A stretch of 64,000 nt of DNA, from contig NZ_CP048289.1 in assembly GCF_014084105.1 (NCBI RefSeq), forward strand, positions 6,023,922 through 6,087,921, given 5' to 3'. The stretch's first letter is position 1; each line of letters starts with the position of its first letter. Both the position numbers and the translations under genes were made by a program. This document shows, piece after piece, positions 1-13,000 of this stretch. The notes beneath the pieces are model-generated. The model worked only from the letters and a program-made list of their open reading frames with translations, made no database searches and had not been told where the DNA came from. The DNA is from Streptacidiphilus sp. P02-A3a. GTDB lineage: Bacteria; Actinomycetota; Actinomycetes; Streptomycetales; Streptomycetaceae.

Positions 1-1
1 C

Positions 2-373
2 AGCGCGGTCGAGTTGCGCAACCGGCTCATCACGGTGACCGGACTGCGGCTGCCGACCACCCTGGTCTTCGACCATCCGACGCCGCTGCTGCTGGCCGCG
101 TACCTGCGCGAGTCCCTGCTCCCGACCACCCAGGGCGAACCGCTGGGCGCCGAACTGGACCAGTTGGAAGCCGCGTTGGCTGCGGCTGACAGCACCGGCT
201 GGGACGACAGCGAGCGGGACAGGACCGTGCTGCGGCTGAACGCCCTGCTGCTGCGGTTGGCGAACCCCCAGCCGGACGACGGCCCGGACCCGGCCGACAT
301 CGGCACGAAGATCACCGCCGCCTCGGACGACGAGATCTTCGACTTCATTGAGAACGAGCTCGGAATCGCCTGA
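2..373 (+). CDS. Modular type I PKS, C-terminal fragment (ACP end plus docking domain)
   Basis: This is the 3' end of a PKS gene whose start lies before the window. The first codons read SAVELRNRL, so the window opens inside an acyl carrier protein, just after the phosphopantetheine-serine motif. [14 protein letters not shown] is the usual ACP helix III region. About 85 residues follow with two predicted helices and an acidic tail ending [10 protein letters not shown], typical of C-terminal docking domains in actinomycete PKSs. That tail should dock onto the N-terminal coiled coil of the next PKS, which starts 76 bases downstream. The upstream module's domain content cannot be seen. Confidence 0.93.
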   Translation, partial: SAVELRNRLITVTGLRLPTTLVFDHPTPLLLAAYLRESLLPTTQGEPLGAELDQLEAALAAADSTGWDDSERDRTVLRLNALLLRLANPQPDDGPDPADIGTKITAASDDEIFDFIENELGIA

Positions 374-449
374 CGTTCAGGCCGCTGTTCCCGCACCGGA
401 GAACGCGCCCGAACCGGGCACCCATGACTAACGAAGAGGCTGAGACCGC

Positions 450-3400
450 ATGGCGAACGAGGAAAAGCTCAGGGACTACCTCAACCGGGTGGCCACCGAA
501 CTGCATCAGACCCGGCAGCGACTTCGTGACACTGAGTCAGCCCAGAGCGAGCCGATCGCCATCGTCGGCATGAGCGGCCGCTTCCCCGGCGGCGCCGCCT
601 CCGCCGACGACCTGTGGCAACTGGTCACCGAGGAGCGGGACGTCATCGGCGGCTTCCCGCTGAACCGGGGCTGGGACCTCGACGGGTTCTACGATCCGGA
701 TCCCGACAGCACCGGCAAGACCTACGTCCGCGAAGGCGGGTTCCTGCACGAGGCCGCCGAGTTCGACGCCGAGTTCTTCGGGATCTCCCCGCGCGAGGCG
801 CTGGCCGCCGACCCGCAGCAGCGGCTGCTGCTGGAGGCCTCCTGGGAGGCACTGGAGCACGCGGGCATCGACCCCTCGACCCTGCGCGGCAGCGCCACCG
901 GCGTGTTCGCCGGAGTCATCGCCCAGGACTACGGCCCCAGCCTGCACCATCCACCGGCCGAGAAGACCGACGGCTATGTGCTGACCGGCAACACCTCCAG
1001 CGTGGCCTCCGGCCGGATCGCCTACACCTTCGGCTTCGAGGGTCCGGCGGTGACCGTGGACACCGCCTGCTCGTCCTCGCTGGTCGCGCTGCACCTGGCG
1101 GTGCAGTCGCTGCGCTCCGGCGAGTCCGACCTGGCCCTGGCCGGCGGCGTCACCGTGCTGTCCACCCCCGGTATCTTCATCGAGTTCAGCCGCCAGCGCG
1201 GCCTCGCCCGCGACGGCCGGATCAAGGCCTTCGCCGGTGCCGCCGACGGCACGGCCTGGGGCGAGGCGGTCGGCGTCCTGGTCCTGGAGCGGCTCTCGGC
1301 CGCCCAGCGGCTCGGGCACCGGGTACTGGCGGTGATCCGGGGCAGCGCGGTCAACCAGGACGGCCGCAGCAGCCAGCTGACCGCCCCGAACGGCCCCTCG
1401 CAGCAGCGGGTCATCCGGCAGGCCCTGACCAACGCCCGACTCACCCCGGCCGAGGTCGACGCGGTCGAGGCGCACGGCACCGGTACCACGCTCGGTGACC
1501 CGATCGAGGCGCAGGCGCTGATCGCCACCTACGGCCAGAACCGGCCCGCCGACCGGCCGCTGTGGCTCGGCTCGCTCAAGTCCAACATCGGCCACACCCA
1601 GGCGGCGGCCGGTGTCGCCGGGGTGATCAAGATGGTCCAGGCGATCCAGCACGGTGTGCTGCCCAAGACCCTGCACGTGGACGAGCCGTCGCCGCACGTC
1701 GACTGGTCGGCCGGGACCGTCGCATTGCTGACGGATGCTCAGCAGTGGCCGGAAACAGGTCAGTTGCGTCGCGCCGGGGTGTCGGCGTTCGGTGTCAGCG
1801 GCACCAACGCGCATGTGATCCTGGAGCAGGCCCCGGCCGTCGAGTCGCAGCCCGCGACCGCTCCGGCCACGCCCCTGCCGTGGGTGCTCTCCGCCCGGAC
1901 CCCGGACGCGCTGGCAGCCCAGGCGGAACGCCTGCTCACCCTCGCCGAAACCCCGGACGCCCCGCACCCGGCCGACATCGCCACCGCGCTGCTGCACTCG
2001 CGGGCGCTGCTGGACGAGCGGGCGGTGATCGTCGCCGAGGAACGGCAGGACTACCTGACCGCCCTGCGCGCCCTGGCCACCAACGCCCCCGCCCCCGGCC
2101 TGACCCGCGGACACGTCCGCCCCACCGGCAAAACAGTCTTCGTCTTCCCCGGACAGGGATCCCAGTGGCCCGCCATGGCCACCGAACTCCTCACCACCTC
2201 ACCCGTCTTCACCCACCACATCCAGCAGTGCGCCGACGCCCTCGCCCCGCACACCGACTGGAACCTCCTCGACGTCCTCCACCAAACCCCGAACGCACCC
2301 ACCCTGGACCGCGTCGACGTCGTCCAACCCGCCCTATGGGCCGTCATGATCTCCCTCGCCCGCCTGTGGCAACACCACGGCATCCACCCCGACGCCGTCA
2401 TCGGACACAGCCAAGGCGAAATCGCCGCCGCCCACATCGCCGGCGCCCTCACCCTCACCGACTCCGCCCGCATCATCACCCTCCGCAGCCAAGCCATCAA
2501 CACCCTCAGCGGCCACGGCACCATGGCCTCCATCAACCTCCCCACCAACCAGGTACAGCAGCGCCTGGCGCCCTGGGCGGACCGCATCTCCGTCGCCGCC
2601 GTCAACGGACCCGCCACGACGATCGTCTCCGGTGAGGTCCAGGCCATCACCGAGCTCGTCAACTCGCTGGAAGCGCAGGCCATTCGCGTGCGGGTGATCC
2701 CCGTCGACTACGCCTCCCACTCCGCCCAGGTCGAACGCATCCAGGACCAGATCCTGCACGACCTCGCCCCCATCACCCCCCAAACCGCCACCATCCCCCT
2801 CCTGTCCACCGTCACCAACACCTGGATCGACACCACCACCCTCGACGCCACCTACTGGTACACCAACCTGCGCCAAACCGTCCGACTCCACGAAGCCACC
2901 CACACCCTCGCCACCACCGGACACCACACCTACATCGAAATCAGCCCCCACCCCGTCCTCACCACCGCCATCCAAGAAACACTGGAGGAGATCGACCACC
3001 AGGCAACCGTCACCGGCACCCTGCGCCGCGACGAAGGCGGACTCAACCGCCTCCACACCTCACTCGCCGAAACCTTCGTCCACGGCACCCAGGTCACCTG
3101 GCAACCCGAAAACGACGACACCACCCCACGGCAGCACGTTCCCCTCCCCAGCTACGCCTTCCAGCGGAAGCGCTACTGGCTCGACGCGACCAAGCCCGCC
3201 GGGGAGACCACCTTCGGCCTCGGCTCGCCGGGTGCTGACGCGCAGTTCTGGAAGCTGGTGGAAGGCGGCGACCCGGCCCAGGTGGCGGACACGTTGGGTG
3301 TCGGTGACGACGCGGTCCGCGAGTCACTGGGAACCGTACTGCCCGCCCTGTCCACCTGGTGGGAACAACGCCAGTCCGCCACCACCGTCGACGCCTGGCG

Positions 3401-6400
3401 ACACAAAGTCGTCTGGCGAGAACTCCCACAGACCCCACCCACCACCCTCACCGGCACCTGGCTCCTGGTCCTCCCCACCGACCAACAAAACCACCCCATC
3501 GCCACCGCCACCCAAGAAGCCCTCACCCAAGCAGGCGCCCACACCACCCACCTCCTGATCAACCACACCACCGACCGCACCACCATCACCCACCAACTCC
3601 AACAACACACCCAACCCCTCACCGGCATCATCTCCCTCCTCGCCCTCGAAAACCGACCCCACCCCAACCACCCCACCCTCCCCTGGCTCTACGCCACCAC
3701 CCTCACCCTCACCCAAGCCCTCCAAGACACCACCACCACAGCACCCCTGTGGCTCATCACCCAAACCGCCATCAGCACCCACCCCACCGACCCCCTCACC
3801 AACCCCACCCACGCACTCCTCTGGGGCCTCGGCACCATCATCGACGTCGAAAACCCCACCCCCTGGGGCGGACTCATCGACCTCCCCCAACACCCACAAC
3901 CCCACCACTACAACCAACTCCCCAACCTCCTCAACCAACCCACCACCCACCCCGAACACGAACTCGCCCTCCGCAACACCACCACCCACACCCGCCGACT
4001 CACCCACAACCCCCACCAACCCACCACCAACACCACCCCCTACAAACCCACCGGAACCACCCTCATCACCGGCGGCACCGGCGCCCTCGGCACCCACCTC
4101 GCCCGCTGGCTCGCCCACCAAGGCGCACCCCACCTCCTCCTCATCAGCCGACGCGGACCCCACGCACCCGGCGCCACCCAACTCCAAACCGAACTCACCA
4201 ACCTCGGCACCCAAGTCACCATCACCACCGCCGACATCACCAACCGAGACGAACTGGCCGACGCACTCAAGCTGATCCCGTCGCACCTGCCGCTCACCGG
4301 CGTGTTCCACGCCGCCGCCGTCCTGGACGACGCGCTGATCGGTGACCTGACGGTCGAGCAACTTGAGAGCGCACTCCAGGCCAAGGTGAACGGCGCACTG
4401 CACCTGGACGCGTTGACCCGGGACCTGGACCTGTCCGCGTTCGTCCTCTTCTCCTCCGTCGCCGGAGTCTGCGGCGTCGCCGGACAGGGCAACTACGCCC
4501 CCGGCAACGCCTTCCTCGACGCACTCGCCGCCCAACGCCGCACCCAGGGCCTCCCCGCCACCTCCATCGCCTGGGGACACTGGGCAGGCGGCGGCATCGC
4601 CGCACCCGAGATCGAGGCCAAGCTGCGCCGCCAGGGCCTCACCGAGCTGCCGCCCGAGCAGGCCGTCACCGTGCTGGGGCAGGTGCTGGACAACAACGAT
4701 CCGCACCTGGTCGTGGTCGATGTCGACTGGACGGTCCTCTTCCGCGACCGCAACCGTCGGCTCATCGACGAGCTCCCGCAGCTCCAGTCCACCCGGCAGT
4801 CCAGCAGCACCCTGCTCCCGACCGAGGAGCCCGCTGACGCGTCCGGCCTGGCCGGGCGCCTGCGTGGACTTCCGCAGGCCGAGCAGCGTCGTCTGCTGCT
4901 GGAGCTGGTGCGCGCCGAGGCGGCATCCGTCCAGGGGCACACCTCGTCGGACGCGGTCGACGGCGCGCGGACGTTCCGGGACCAGGGCTTCGACTCGCTC
5001 ACCGCCGTCGAGTTCCGCAACCGCCTCAACACCGCCACCGGCCTGCGCCTCCCCGCCACCCTCGTCTTCGACCACCCCACCCCCACCGCCCTCGCCGAAC
5101 TCCTGCACCGCGAACTCGTGGGCGAGCAGGCCCAGCAGACGGCCGTGGTGGTCGTCGAGGGTGGTTCGTCGGATGAGGCGGTGGCGATCGTGGGGATGGC
5201 GTGCCGCTATCCGGGTGGGGTGCGTTCGCCGGAGGACCTGTGGCGGTTGGTGGCGGACGGTGTGGACGCGGTGTCGGAGTTCCCGACCGACCGTGGCTGG
5301 GACCTGGAGCGGTTGTTCCATCCGGATCCGGACCACGCCGGTACGTCCTACAGCCGTCATGGCGGGTTCCTGGACGACGCGGCCCTGTTCGACGCGGGCT
5401 TCTTCGGGATCTCCCCGCGCGAGGCCCTGGCCACCGACCCGCAGCAGCGACTGCTGCTGGAGACCGCCTGGGAGACCCTGGAGAACGCGGGCATCGACCC
5501 CACCTCCCTGCGCGGCAGCCGCACCGGCGTCTTCGCCGGAATAGCCGGGCACGACTACGCCAGCCGCCTCGGCAGCACGCCGGAGGAGCTTGAGGCGTAC
5601 CTCGGTATCGGCAACGCCAGCAGTGTGGCCACCGGTCGGATCGCGTACACGCTGGGCTTCGAGGGCCCGGCGGTGACCGTGGACACCGCCTGCTCCTCGT
5701 CCCTGGTCGCGCTGCACCTGGCCGCCCAGTCGCTGCGCTCCGGCGAGTCCGACCTCGCCCTGGCCGGCGGCGTCGTGGTGATGTCCTCGCCCAACACCTT
5801 CGTGGAGTTCTCCCGGCAGCGGGCCATGTCCGTGGACGGCCGCTGCAAGGCGTACGCGGGTGCCGCCGACGGTGCGGGCTGGGCCGAGGGCGTCGGCCTG
5901 CTGCTGGTGGAGCGACTGTCCGACGCCCAACGCCTCGGCCACCCGATCCTCGCCGTGGTGCGCGGGACCGCGGTCAACCAGGACGGCGCGAGCAACGGCC
6001 TGACCGCACCCAGCGGACCCTCGCAGCAGCGGGTCATCCGGCAGGCCCTGACCAACGCCCGACTCACCCCGGCCGAGGTCGACGTGGTCGAGGGACACGG
6101 CACCGGTACCACCCTCGGTGACCCGATCGAGGCCCAGGCGCTGATCGCCACCTACGGCCAGAACCGGCCCGCCGACCGGCCGCTGTGGCTCGGCTCGCTC
6201 AAGTCCAACATCGGCCACACCCAGGCCGCGGCCGGGGTCGCCGGGGTCATCAAGATGGTCCAGGCGATCCAGCACGGCCTGCTGCCCAAGACCCTCCACG
6301 TCGACCAGCCCTCACCCCACGTCGACTGGACCGAAGGCAGCGTGCAGCTCCTGATTGACCATCAAGAATGGCCGGAGACAGGTGAACCGCGTCGTGCCGG

Positions 6401-9400
6401 GGTGTCGGCGTTCGGTGTCAGTGGCACCAACGCGCACGTGATCCTGGAGCAGGCCCCGGCCGTCGACCCGCAGCCGGAACCCGAGCCCTCGGCGGCGCTC
6501 CCCTGGGTGCTCTCCGCCCACTCCCCCGAGGCACTGACCGCGCAGGCGGCGCGCCTCGCCACCACACTCGACCTCGATCCGAGCCTCCGCCCGGAGGACG
6601 TCGGATACGCACTGCTGCACTCGCGGGCGCTGTTGGACGAGCGGGCGGTGATCGTCGCCGAGGAACGGCAGGACTACCTGACCGCCCTGCGCGCCCTGGC
6701 CACCAACGCCCCCGCCCCCGGCCTGACCCGCGGACACGTCCGCCCCACCGGCAAAACAGTCTTCGTCTTCCCCGGACAGGGATCCCAGTGGCCCGCCATG
6801 GCCACCGAACTCCTCACCACCTCACCCGTCTTCACCCACCACATCCAGCAGTGCGCCGACGCCCTCGCCCCGCACACCGACTGGAACCTCCTCGACGTCC
6901 TCCACCAAACCCCGAACGCACCCACCCTGGACCGCGTCGACGTCGTCCAACCCGCCCTATGGGCCGTCATGATCTCCCTCGCCCGCCTGTGGCAACACCA
7001 CGGCATCCACCCCGACGCCGTCATCGGACACAGCCAAGGCGAAATCGCCGCCGCCCACATCGCCGGCGCCCTCACCCTCACCGACTCCGCCCGCATCATC
7101 ACCCTCCGCAGCCAAGCCATCAACACCCTCAGCGGCCACGGCACCATGGCCTCCATCAACCTCCCCACCACCGACCTCGAAAACCGCCTCACCCCCTGGG
7201 GCAACCGCATCTCCATCGCCGCCGTCAACGGACCCGCCACCACCGTCGTCTCCGGCGAAACCCAAGCCGTCACCGAACTCGTCGCCGCAGCCGAAGCCGA
7301 CAACATCCGCGCCCGCCTCATCCCCGTCGACTACGCCTCCCACTCCGCCCAGGTCGAACACATCCAGGACCAGATCCTGCACGACCTCGCCCCCATCACC
7401 CCCCAAACCGCCACCATCCCCCTCCTGTCCACCGTCACCAACACCTGGATCGACACCACCACCCTCGACGCCACCTACTGGTACACCAACCTGCGCCAAA
7501 CCGTCCGACTCCACGAAGCCACCCACACCCTCGCCACCACCGGACACCACACCTACATCGAAATCAGCCCCCACCCCGTCCTCACCACCGCCATCCAAGA
7601 AACCCTCGAAACCACCGACCACCCCAACACCGTCACCGGCACCCTGCGCCGCGACGACGGCGGACTCAACCGCCTGCACACCTCACTCGCCGAAACCTTC
7701 GTCCACGGTGCCCCCATCACCTGGCAGCCCGTAGCCGAGGGCGTCCGGCCCGCGCCGACCAAGCTTCCGACCTACGCGTTCCAGCGGGAGCGCTACTGGA
7801 TCGACCAGGTCCCCGCCGAGACCGGTCCGGTGGGTGGCCAGTCCGCCGTCGACGCCCGGTTCTGGGAGACCGTGCAGCGCGGTGACCTGTCGCAGGTGGC
7901 GGACACGTTGGGTGTCGGTGACGACGCGGTCCGCGAGTCACTGGGAACCGTACTGCCCGCCCTGTCCACCTGGTGGGAACAACGCCAGTCCGCCACCACC
8001 GTCGACGCCTGGCGACACAAAGTCGTCTGGCGAGAACTCCCACAGACCCCACCCACCACCCTCACCGGCACCTGGCTCCTGGTCCTCCCCACCGACCAAC
8101 AAAACCACCCCATCGCCACCGCCACCCAAGAAGCCCTCACCCAAGCAGGCGCCCACACCACCCACCTCCTGATCAACCACACCACCGACCGCACCACCAT
8201 CACCCACCAACTCCAACAACACACCCAACCCCTCACCGGCATCATCTCCCTCCTCGCCCTCGAAAACCGACCCCACCCCAACCACCCCACCCTCCCCTGG
8301 CTCTACGCCACCACCCTCACCCTCACCCAAGCCCTCCAAGACACCACCACCACAGCACCCCTGTGGCTCATCACCCAAACCGCCATCAGCACCCACCCCA
8401 CCGACCCCCTCACCAACCCCACCCACGCACTCCTCTGGGGCCTCGGCACCATCATCGACGTCGAAAACCCCACCCCCTGGGGCGGACTCATCGACCTCCC
8501 CCAACACCCACAACCCCACCACTACAACCAACTCCCCAACCTCCTCAACCAACCCACCACCCACCCCGAACACGAACTCGCCCTCCGCAACACCACCACC
8601 CACACCCGCCGACTAACCCACAACCCCCACCAACCCACCACCAACACCACCCCCTACAAACCCACCGGAACCACCCTCATCACCGGCGGCACCGGCGCCC
8701 TCGGCACCCACCTCGCCCGCTGGCTCGCCCACCAAGGCGCACCCCACCTCCTCCTCATCAGCCGACGCGGACCCCACGCACCCGGCGCCACCCAACTCCA
8801 AACCGAACTCACCAACCTCGGCACCCAAGTCACCATCACCACCGCCGACATCACCAACCGAGACGAACTGGAGGCGGTGCTCGCCGGTATCCCCGAGGAG
8901 TTTCCGCTGACCGGTGTGTTCCACACCGCCGCCGTCCTGGAGGACGCCGTGATCGGCGCACTGACGGTGGATCAGCTGGACCGCGCGGTCAGCGTGAAGG
9001 TGAACGGCGCACTGCACCTCGACGCGTTGACCCGGGACCTGGACCTGTCCGCGTTCGTCCTCTTCTCCTCCGTCGCCGGAGTCTGCGGCGTCGCCGGACA
9101 GGGCAACTACGCCCCCGGCAACGCCTTCCTCGACGCACTCGCCGCCCAACGCCGCACCCAAGGCCTCCCCGCCACCTCCATCGCCTGGGGACACTGGGCA
9201 GGCGGCGGCATCGCCGCACCCGAGATCGAAGAGAAGCTCGGCAGGCAGGGCCTCACCATGCTGCCGCCGGAGCTGGCGGTGTCCGCGCTCGGCCAGGTCC
9301 TGGACGACGACGAGTCGCACCTGATGGTCTGCGACATCGACTGGACGGTCCTCTTCCGCGACCGCGACCACCCGCTCGTGAACGAGCTCCCGGCGGTCCA

Positions 9401-9986
9401 GCGGGCCCGGCGCGCCGCGGCGGCCGCGGCCGGCCCCTCCCGTCCCAGCGCGCCGGACTTCGCCGGCCAGTTGGCCGCGCTCTCCCCGGCCGAGCAGCGG
9501 CGGACGCTGCTGCGCCTGGTCCGTGAGCAGGCGGCGGCGGTGCAGGGGCACGCGTCGGCGGACGCGGTGGAGCCGGGCAAGCGGTTCCGGGACCAGGGCT
9601 TCGACTCGCTCACCGCCGTCGAGTTCCGCAACCGCCTCAACACCGCCACCGGCCTGCGCCTCCCCGCCACCCTCGTCTTCGACCACCCCACCCCCACCGC
9701 CCTCGCCGAACTCCTGCAAGCCGAGTTGGCACCGGTGGCCGAGGTGAGCGTGGACACCGTGCTCGCGGACATCGACCGGCTGGAGTCGACGCTGGGCGCG
9801 CTGGTGGCCGACCGGTCGGAGCGGTCCGCGATGACCGCCCGGCTACAGGAGGTGGTCGCCCGCTGGACGGCCGTTCCGGTCGGTGCGGCCGGTCCCGGCG
9901 GCCCGAGCGTGGCAGAGGAGTTGGACTCCTCGGACTCCGACGACGAGCTGATCGAGCTCATCGGCAAGACCTTCGGCATCTCCTGA
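450..9986 (+). CDS. Type I PKS, two modules: KS-AT-KR-ACP / KS-AT-KR-ACP
   Basis: A 3178-residue bimodular polyketide synthase. Residues 1-33 are an N-terminal coiled-coil docking domain. Module A has KS (Cys207 in DTACSSS, EAHGTGT, KSNIGH), AT (Ser654 in GHSQGE, YASH from residue 754), KR (nucleotide-binding TGGTGALG near 1208, Tyr1349) and ACP (Ser1516). Module B has KS (Cys1748), AT (Ser2195, YASH from 2295), KR (Tyr2887) and ACP (Ser3053), then an acidic docking tail ending GKTFGIS. YASH, GHSQGE and RVDVVQ in both ATs point to methylmalonyl-CoA. Both KRs keep Ser, Tyr and Asn; module A has LDD and module B LED, so B-type hydroxyls are expected. There is no DH or ER. Each module should therefore add an alpha-methyl, beta-hydroxy unit. 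Start is ATG after a GAAGAGG-type site. Confidence 0.97.
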   Translation: MANEEKLRDYLNRVATELHQTRQRLRDTESAQSEPIAIVGMSGRFPGGAASADDLWQLVTEERDVIGGFPLNRGWDLDGFYDPDPDSTGKTYVREGGFLHEAAEFDAEFFGISPREALAADPQQRLLLEASWEALEHAGIDPSTLRGSATGVFAGVIAQDYGPSLHHPPAEKTDGYVLTGNTSSVASGRIAYTFGFEGPAVTVDTACSSSLVALHLAVQSLRSGESDLALAGGVTVLSTPGIFIEFSRQRGLARDGRIKAFAGAADGTAWGEAVGVLVLERLSAAQRLGHRVLAVIRGSAVNQDGRSSQLTAPNGPSQQRVIRQALTNARLTPAEVDAVEAHGTGTTLGDPIEAQALIATYGQNRPADRPLWLGSLKSNIGHTQAAAGVAGVIKMVQAIQHGVLPKTLHVDEPSPHVDWSAGTVALLTDAQQWPETGQLRRAGVSAFGVSGTNAHVILEQAPAVESQPATAPATPLPWVLSARTPDALAAQAERLLTLAETPDAPHPADIATALLHSRALLDERAVIVAEERQDYLTALRALATNAPAPGLTRGHVRPTGKTVFVFPGQGSQWPAMATELLTTSPVFTHHIQQCADALAPHTDWNLLDVLHQTPNAPTLDRVDVVQPALWAVMISLARLWQHHGIHPDAVIGHSQGEIAAAHIAGALTLTDSARIITLRSQAINTLSGHGTMASINLPTNQVQQRLAPWADRISVAAVNGPATTIVSGEVQAITELVNSLEAQAIRVRVIPVDYASHSAQVERIQDQILHDLAPITPQTATIPLLSTVTNTWIDTTTLDATYWYTNLRQTVRLHEATHTLATTGHHTYIEISPHPVLTTAIQETLEEIDHQATVTGTLRRDEGGLNRLHTSLAETFVHGTQVTWQPENDDTTPRQHVPLPSYAFQRKRYWLDATKPAGETTFGLGSPGADAQFWKLVEGGDPAQVADTLGVGDDAVRESLGTVLPALSTWWEQRQSATTVDAWRHKVVWRELPQTPPTTLTGTWLLVLPTDQQNHPIATATQEALTQAGAHTTHLLINHTTDRTTITHQLQQHTQPLTGIISLLALENRPHPNHPTLPWLYATTLTLTQALQDTTTTAPLWLITQTAISTHPTDPLTNPTHALLWGLGTIIDVENPTPWGGLIDLPQHPQPHHYNQLPNLLNQPTTHPEHELALRNTTTHTRRLTHNPHQPTTNTTPYKPTGTTLITGGTGALGTHLARWLAHQGAPHLLLISRRGPHAPGATQLQTELTNLGTQVTITTADITNRDELADALKLIPSHLPLTGVFHAAAVLDDALIGDLTVEQLESALQAKVNGALHLDALTRDLDLSAFVLFSSVAGVCGVAGQGNYAPGNAFLDALAAQRRTQGLPATSIAWGHWAGGGIAAPEIEAKLRRQGLTELPPEQAVTVLGQVLDNNDPHLVVVDVDWTVLFRDRNRRLIDELPQLQSTRQSSSTLLPTEEPADASGLAGRLRGLPQAEQRRLLLELVRAEAASVQGHTSSDAVDGARTFRDQGFDSLTAVEFRNRLNTATGLRLPATLVFDHPTPTALAELLHRELVGEQAQQTAVVVVEGGSSDEAVAIVGMACRYPGGVRSPEDLWRLVADGVDAVSEFPTDRGWDLERLFHPDPDHAGTSYSRHGGFLDDAALFDAGFFGISPREALATDPQQRLLLETAWETLENAGIDPTSLRGSRTGVFAGIAGHDYASRLGSTPEELEAYLGIGNASSVATGRIAYTLGFEGPAVTVDTACSSSLVALHLAAQSLRSGESDLALAGGVVVMSSPNTFVEFSRQRAMSVDGRCKAYAGAADGAGWAEGVGLLLVERLSDAQRLGHPILAVVRGTAVNQDGASNGLTAPSGPSQQRVIRQALTNARLTPAEVDVVEGHGTGTTLGDPIEAQALIATYGQNRPADRPLWLGSLKSNIGHTQAAAGVAGVIKMVQAIQHGLLPKTLHVDQPSPHVDWTEGSVQLLIDHQEWPETGEPRRAGVSAFGVSGTNAHVILEQAPAVDPQPEPEPSAALPWVLSAHSPEALTAQAARLATTLDLDPSLRPEDVGYALLHSRALLDERAVIVAEERQDYLTALRALATNAPAPGLTRGHVRPTGKTVFVFPGQGSQWPAMATELLTTSPVFTHHIQQCADALAPHTDWNLLDVLHQTPNAPTLDRVDVVQPALWAVMISLARLWQHHGIHPDAVIGHSQGEIAAAHIAGALTLTDSARIITLRSQAINTLSGHGTMASINLPTTDLENRLTPWGNRISIAAVNGPATTVVSGETQAVTELVAAAEADNIRARLIPVDYASHSAQVEHIQDQILHDLAPITPQTATIPLLSTVTNTWIDTTTLDATYWYTNLRQTVRLHEATHTLATTGHHTYIEISPHPVLTTAIQETLETTDHPNTVTGTLRRDDGGLNRLHTSLAETFVHGAPITWQPVAEGVRPAPTKLPTYAFQRERYWIDQVPAETGPVGGQSAVDARFWETVQRGDLSQVADTLGVGDDAVRESLGTVLPALSTWWEQRQSATTVDAWRHKVVWRELPQTPPTTLTGTWLLVLPTDQQNHPIATATQEALTQAGAHTTHLLINHTTDRTTITHQLQQHTQPLTGIISLLALENRPHPNHPTLPWLYATTLTLTQALQDTTTTAPLWLITQTAISTHPTDPLTNPTHALLWGLGTIIDVENPTPWGGLIDLPQHPQPHHYNQLPNLLNQPTTHPEHELALRNTTTHTRRLTHNPHQPTTNTTPYKPTGTTLITGGTGALGTHLARWLAHQGAPHLLLISRRGPHAPGATQLQTELTNLGTQVTITTADITNRDELEAVLAGIPEEFPLTGVFHTAAVLEDAVIGALTVDQLDRAVSVKVNGALHLDALTRDLDLSAFVLFSSVAGVCGVAGQGNYAPGNAFLDALAAQRRTQGLPATSIAWGHWAGGGIAAPEIEEKLGRQGLTMLPPELAVSALGQVLDDDESHLMVCDIDWTVLFRDRDHPLVNELPAVQRARRAAAAAAGPSRPSAPDFAGQLAALSPAEQRRTLLRLVREQAAAVQGHASADAVEPGKRFRDQGFDSLTAVEFRNRLNTATGLRLPATLVFDHPTPTALAELLQAELAPVAEVSVDTVLADIDRLESTLGALVADRSERSAMTARLQEVVARWTAVPVGAAGPGGPSVAEELDSSDSDDELIELIGKTFGIS
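1798..3165 (+). repeat. PKS direct repeat copy 1 (KS-AT linker, AT, post-AT linker of module A)
   Basis: These 1368 bases recur at 16721-18088 in module D with the same length, no gaps and only about five single-base differences by eye. The tract runs from the end of the KS to the post-AT LPSYAFQ motif. Such identity between non-adjacent modules points to recent duplication or gene conversion. Confidence 0.93.
3279..4257 (+). repeat. PKS KR direct repeat copy 1 (module A)
   Basis: 979 bases covering the structural and most of the catalytic ketoreductase match 7893-8871 at a constant offset of 4614 with one difference seen (C at 4001, A at 8615). The tract is poor in G on the + strand, with runs of ACC, CAC and CCC codons, unlike the flanking KS sequence. 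Confidence 0.93.
5154..5539 (+). repeat. PKS KS N-terminal direct repeat copy 1 (module B)
   Basis: 386 bases covering the ACP-KS linker end and the first KS third are nearly identical to 15454-15839 in module D (offset 10300). Both tracts begin at a GTCGAGG joint and end at the same GTCTTCGCCGG joint. Confidence 0.9.
7893..8871 (+). repeat. PKS KR direct repeat copy 2 (module B)
   Basis: Partner of 3279-4257. The two copies diverge sharply after GAACTGG, at the segment holding the LDD/LED motif, and become nearly identical again from 9041 (matching 4427) through the active-site Ser and Tyr. Confidence 0.93.
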
Positions 9987-10017
9987 CTCCTTCACCTCAC
10001 GAGAGAGGACAAGCAAC

Positions 10018-13000
10018 ATGAGCGACGATCAGATACGACACCTCCTCAAGCGGGTGGCCGCTGAGTTGCACGACACCCAGCAGCGCCTGCACAAGGTGCA
10101 GGAGGACGCGCAGGAGCCGATCGCCATCGTTGGCATGGCCTGCCGGCTGCCCGGCGGTCTGGACACCCCGGAGCTGCTCTGGGAGTTGGTGGCCGCGGGC
10201 GGCGACGCCGTCGGCGGTTTCCCGACCGACCGCGGCTGGGACGTGGAGGGGCTCTACGACCCCGACCCGGACAGCCCCGGGAAGTCCTACACCCGCAACG
10301 GCGCCTTCGTGCGCGGGGTGGCCGACTTCGACGCGGACTTCTTCGGGATCTCGGCGCGCGAGGCCCTGGCCACCGACCCGCAGCACCGGCTGCTGCTGGA
10401 GACCGCGTGGGAGGTCTTCGAGCGGGCGGGGATCGATCCGCTGCCGCTGAAGGGCAGCCGGACCGGTGTGTTCGCCGGGATGAACGGCCAGGACTACGCG
10501 GCCCGGCTGAACCAGGTGCCCAGTTCGGTCGACGGCTACATCGGCAACGGCAACGCCAGCAGCGTCGCCTCCGGCCGGATCGCCTACTCCTTCGGTTTCG
10601 AGGGCCCGGCCGTCACCGTCGACACGGCCTGCTCGGCGTCGCTGGTGGCGCTGCACCTGGCCGCCCAGTCGCTGCGCTCCGGCGAGTCCGACCTGGCGCT
10701 GGCGGGCGGCGTCACCGTGATGGCCTCGCCGCTGGCGTTCCAGGAGTTCTCCCGGCTGCGCGGGCTGGCGGAGGACGGCCGCTGCAAGGCGTTCGCCGCC
10801 GCCGCCGACGGGACCGGCTGGGCCGAGGGCGCCGGGCTGCTGCTGCTGGAGCGGCTGTCCGACGCCCAGCGGCTCGGCCACCCGATCCTCGCCGTGGTCC
10901 GTGGCAGCGCCGTCAACCAGGACGGCGCCTCCAACGGCCTGACCGCGCCCAACGGCCCCTCGCAGCAGCGGGTCATCCGGCAGGCCCTCACCAACGCCCG
11001 ACTCACCCCGGCCGACATCGACGCGGTCGAGGCGCACGGTACCGGCACCACCCTCGGCGACCCGATCGAGGCCCAGGCCCTGATCACCGCCTACGGCCAG
11101 AACCGCCCGGCGGAACGGCCGTTGTGGATCGGCTCGGTCAAGTCGAACATCGCGCACACCCAGGCGGCGGCCGGTGTCGCCGGGGTCATCAAGATGGTCC
11201 AGGCGATCCAGCACGGCCTGCTGCCCAAGACCCTCCACGTCGACCAGCCCTCACCCCACGTCGACTGGACCGAAGGCAACGTACGGATTCTGACGGAGGC
11301 TCAGGAGTGGCCGGAGACCGGCGCCCCGCGCCGGGTCGGCGTCTCGGCCTTCGGCGCGAGCGGCACCAACGCGCACGTGATCCTGGAGCAGGCCCCCGCC
11401 GTCGAGCAGGCGTCCCCCGAGGAGACCGCCGCCGAGCCGTCCCCGGCGCCGGAGGCGCTGCCCTGGCTGGTGTCCGCGCGGACCCCGGCGGCGCTCCGGG
11501 CCCAGGCCGAGCGGCTGATCTCCTTCGTCGAGGCCGGAACCGAGCCGGAGCCCGTTGACGTCGCGCACGCGCTGGTCGGTTCCCGGGCGCTGCTGGAGGA
11601 GCGGGTCGCGGTCGTCGCCCGGGACCGGATCGGGCTGCTCGACGCCCTGGGCGCGGTGGCCAGGGGCGAGTCAGGGCCGCAGCTGGTACGCGCCTCGGCG
11701 GCCACCACCGGTGGCGGCCTGGCCTTCCTCTTCAGCGGCCAGGGCAGCCAACGGCTGGGCATGGGCCGTGAGTTGTACGACAGCTACCCGGTGTTCGCAG
11801 CGGCCTTCGACGCCGTGGCGGACGAGCTGGACCGGCACCTGGCCGGTCATGTCGACCGCACCGTCCGCGAGATCGTCTTCTCCGCGACGGAGGCGGACAG
11901 CGGACAGCTGGACCGGACCGTGTTCACCCAGACCGGACTGTTCGCGGTCGAGGTGGCGCTGTTCCGGCTCTTCGAATCCTGGGGCGTACAGCCCGACTTC
12001 GTCTCCGGCCACTCCATCGGCGAACTGACGGCCGCTCATGTCGCGGACGTGCTCACGCTCCAGGACGCGGCGGCGCTGGTCGCCGCCCGGGCACGGCTGA
12101 TGCAGGCGCTGCCGGACGGCGGCGCGATGGTCGCCGTGCAGGCCACCGAGGCCGAGGTACTGGCCGAGCTGGCGAACCGGGGGCCGCTCGCCGCCCGGGT
12201 CGGCATCGCCGCCGTCAACGGCCCCACCTCCGTGGTGCTCTCCGGTGACGAGGAGCCGGTCATCGATCTGGCCGGGCACTTCGCCGAGCAGGGCCACCGC
12301 ACCCGCAGGCTGCGGGTCAGCCACGCCTTCCACTCGGCGCACATGGAGGGCATGCTCGCCGAGTTCCGCGAGGTGGCCGCCGGACTGTCGTTCGCCGCAC
12401 CGCGGATCCCGGTGGTGTCCAACCTGACCGGTGTCGTGGCCACGGCGGAGGAGCTGGGCAGCGCCGACTACTGGGTCCGGCACGTCCGCGAGCCCGTGCG
12501 GTTCCGGGACGTGGTGGGTGAGTTGGAGTCGGCCGGAGTCACCGCGTTCGTGGAGCTCGGACCGGACGGCGTGCTCACCGCCATGGTGCGGGAGTCGCTG
12601 GGCGAGCGTCCCGAGGGCGAGGGCCCGCTGCTCGTCCCGGCGCTGCGCCGCAACCGGCCGGAGACCGAGACCGTGGTCACCGCCCTGGCCCATATCGCCG
12701 TCAACGGCGGCCGGGTCGACTGGACCGCCTTCCTCGGCGGCCCGCCCGGACACCGGCTGGACCTCCCCACCTACGCCTTCCAGCGGCGCCGCTTCTGGCT
12801 GGACCAGCCGGAGTCGACCGACACGGACGCCAAGGGCCTGGGGCTGACCCCGGCGGCTCACCCGCTGATCGGCGCGGCCGTGGGCCTCGCCGACGCGGGC
12901 GGCGCGCTGTTCACCGGACGCCTGTCGTTGCAGTCGCACCCGTGGCTGGCCGACCACGCGGTCCTCGGCACGGTGCTCGTCCCGGGAACGGCCTTCGTGG

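Noticed and set aside
3324-6299. A 991-codon - strand frame over PKS modules A/B
   Set aside because: Antisense to conserved KR, ACP and KS sequence, Gly/Val-rich and without motifs.
7893-9240. Possible enoylreductase in module B
   Set aside because: The region between AT and ACP holds only the structural and catalytic KR parts; no ER nucleotide-binding motif is visible.
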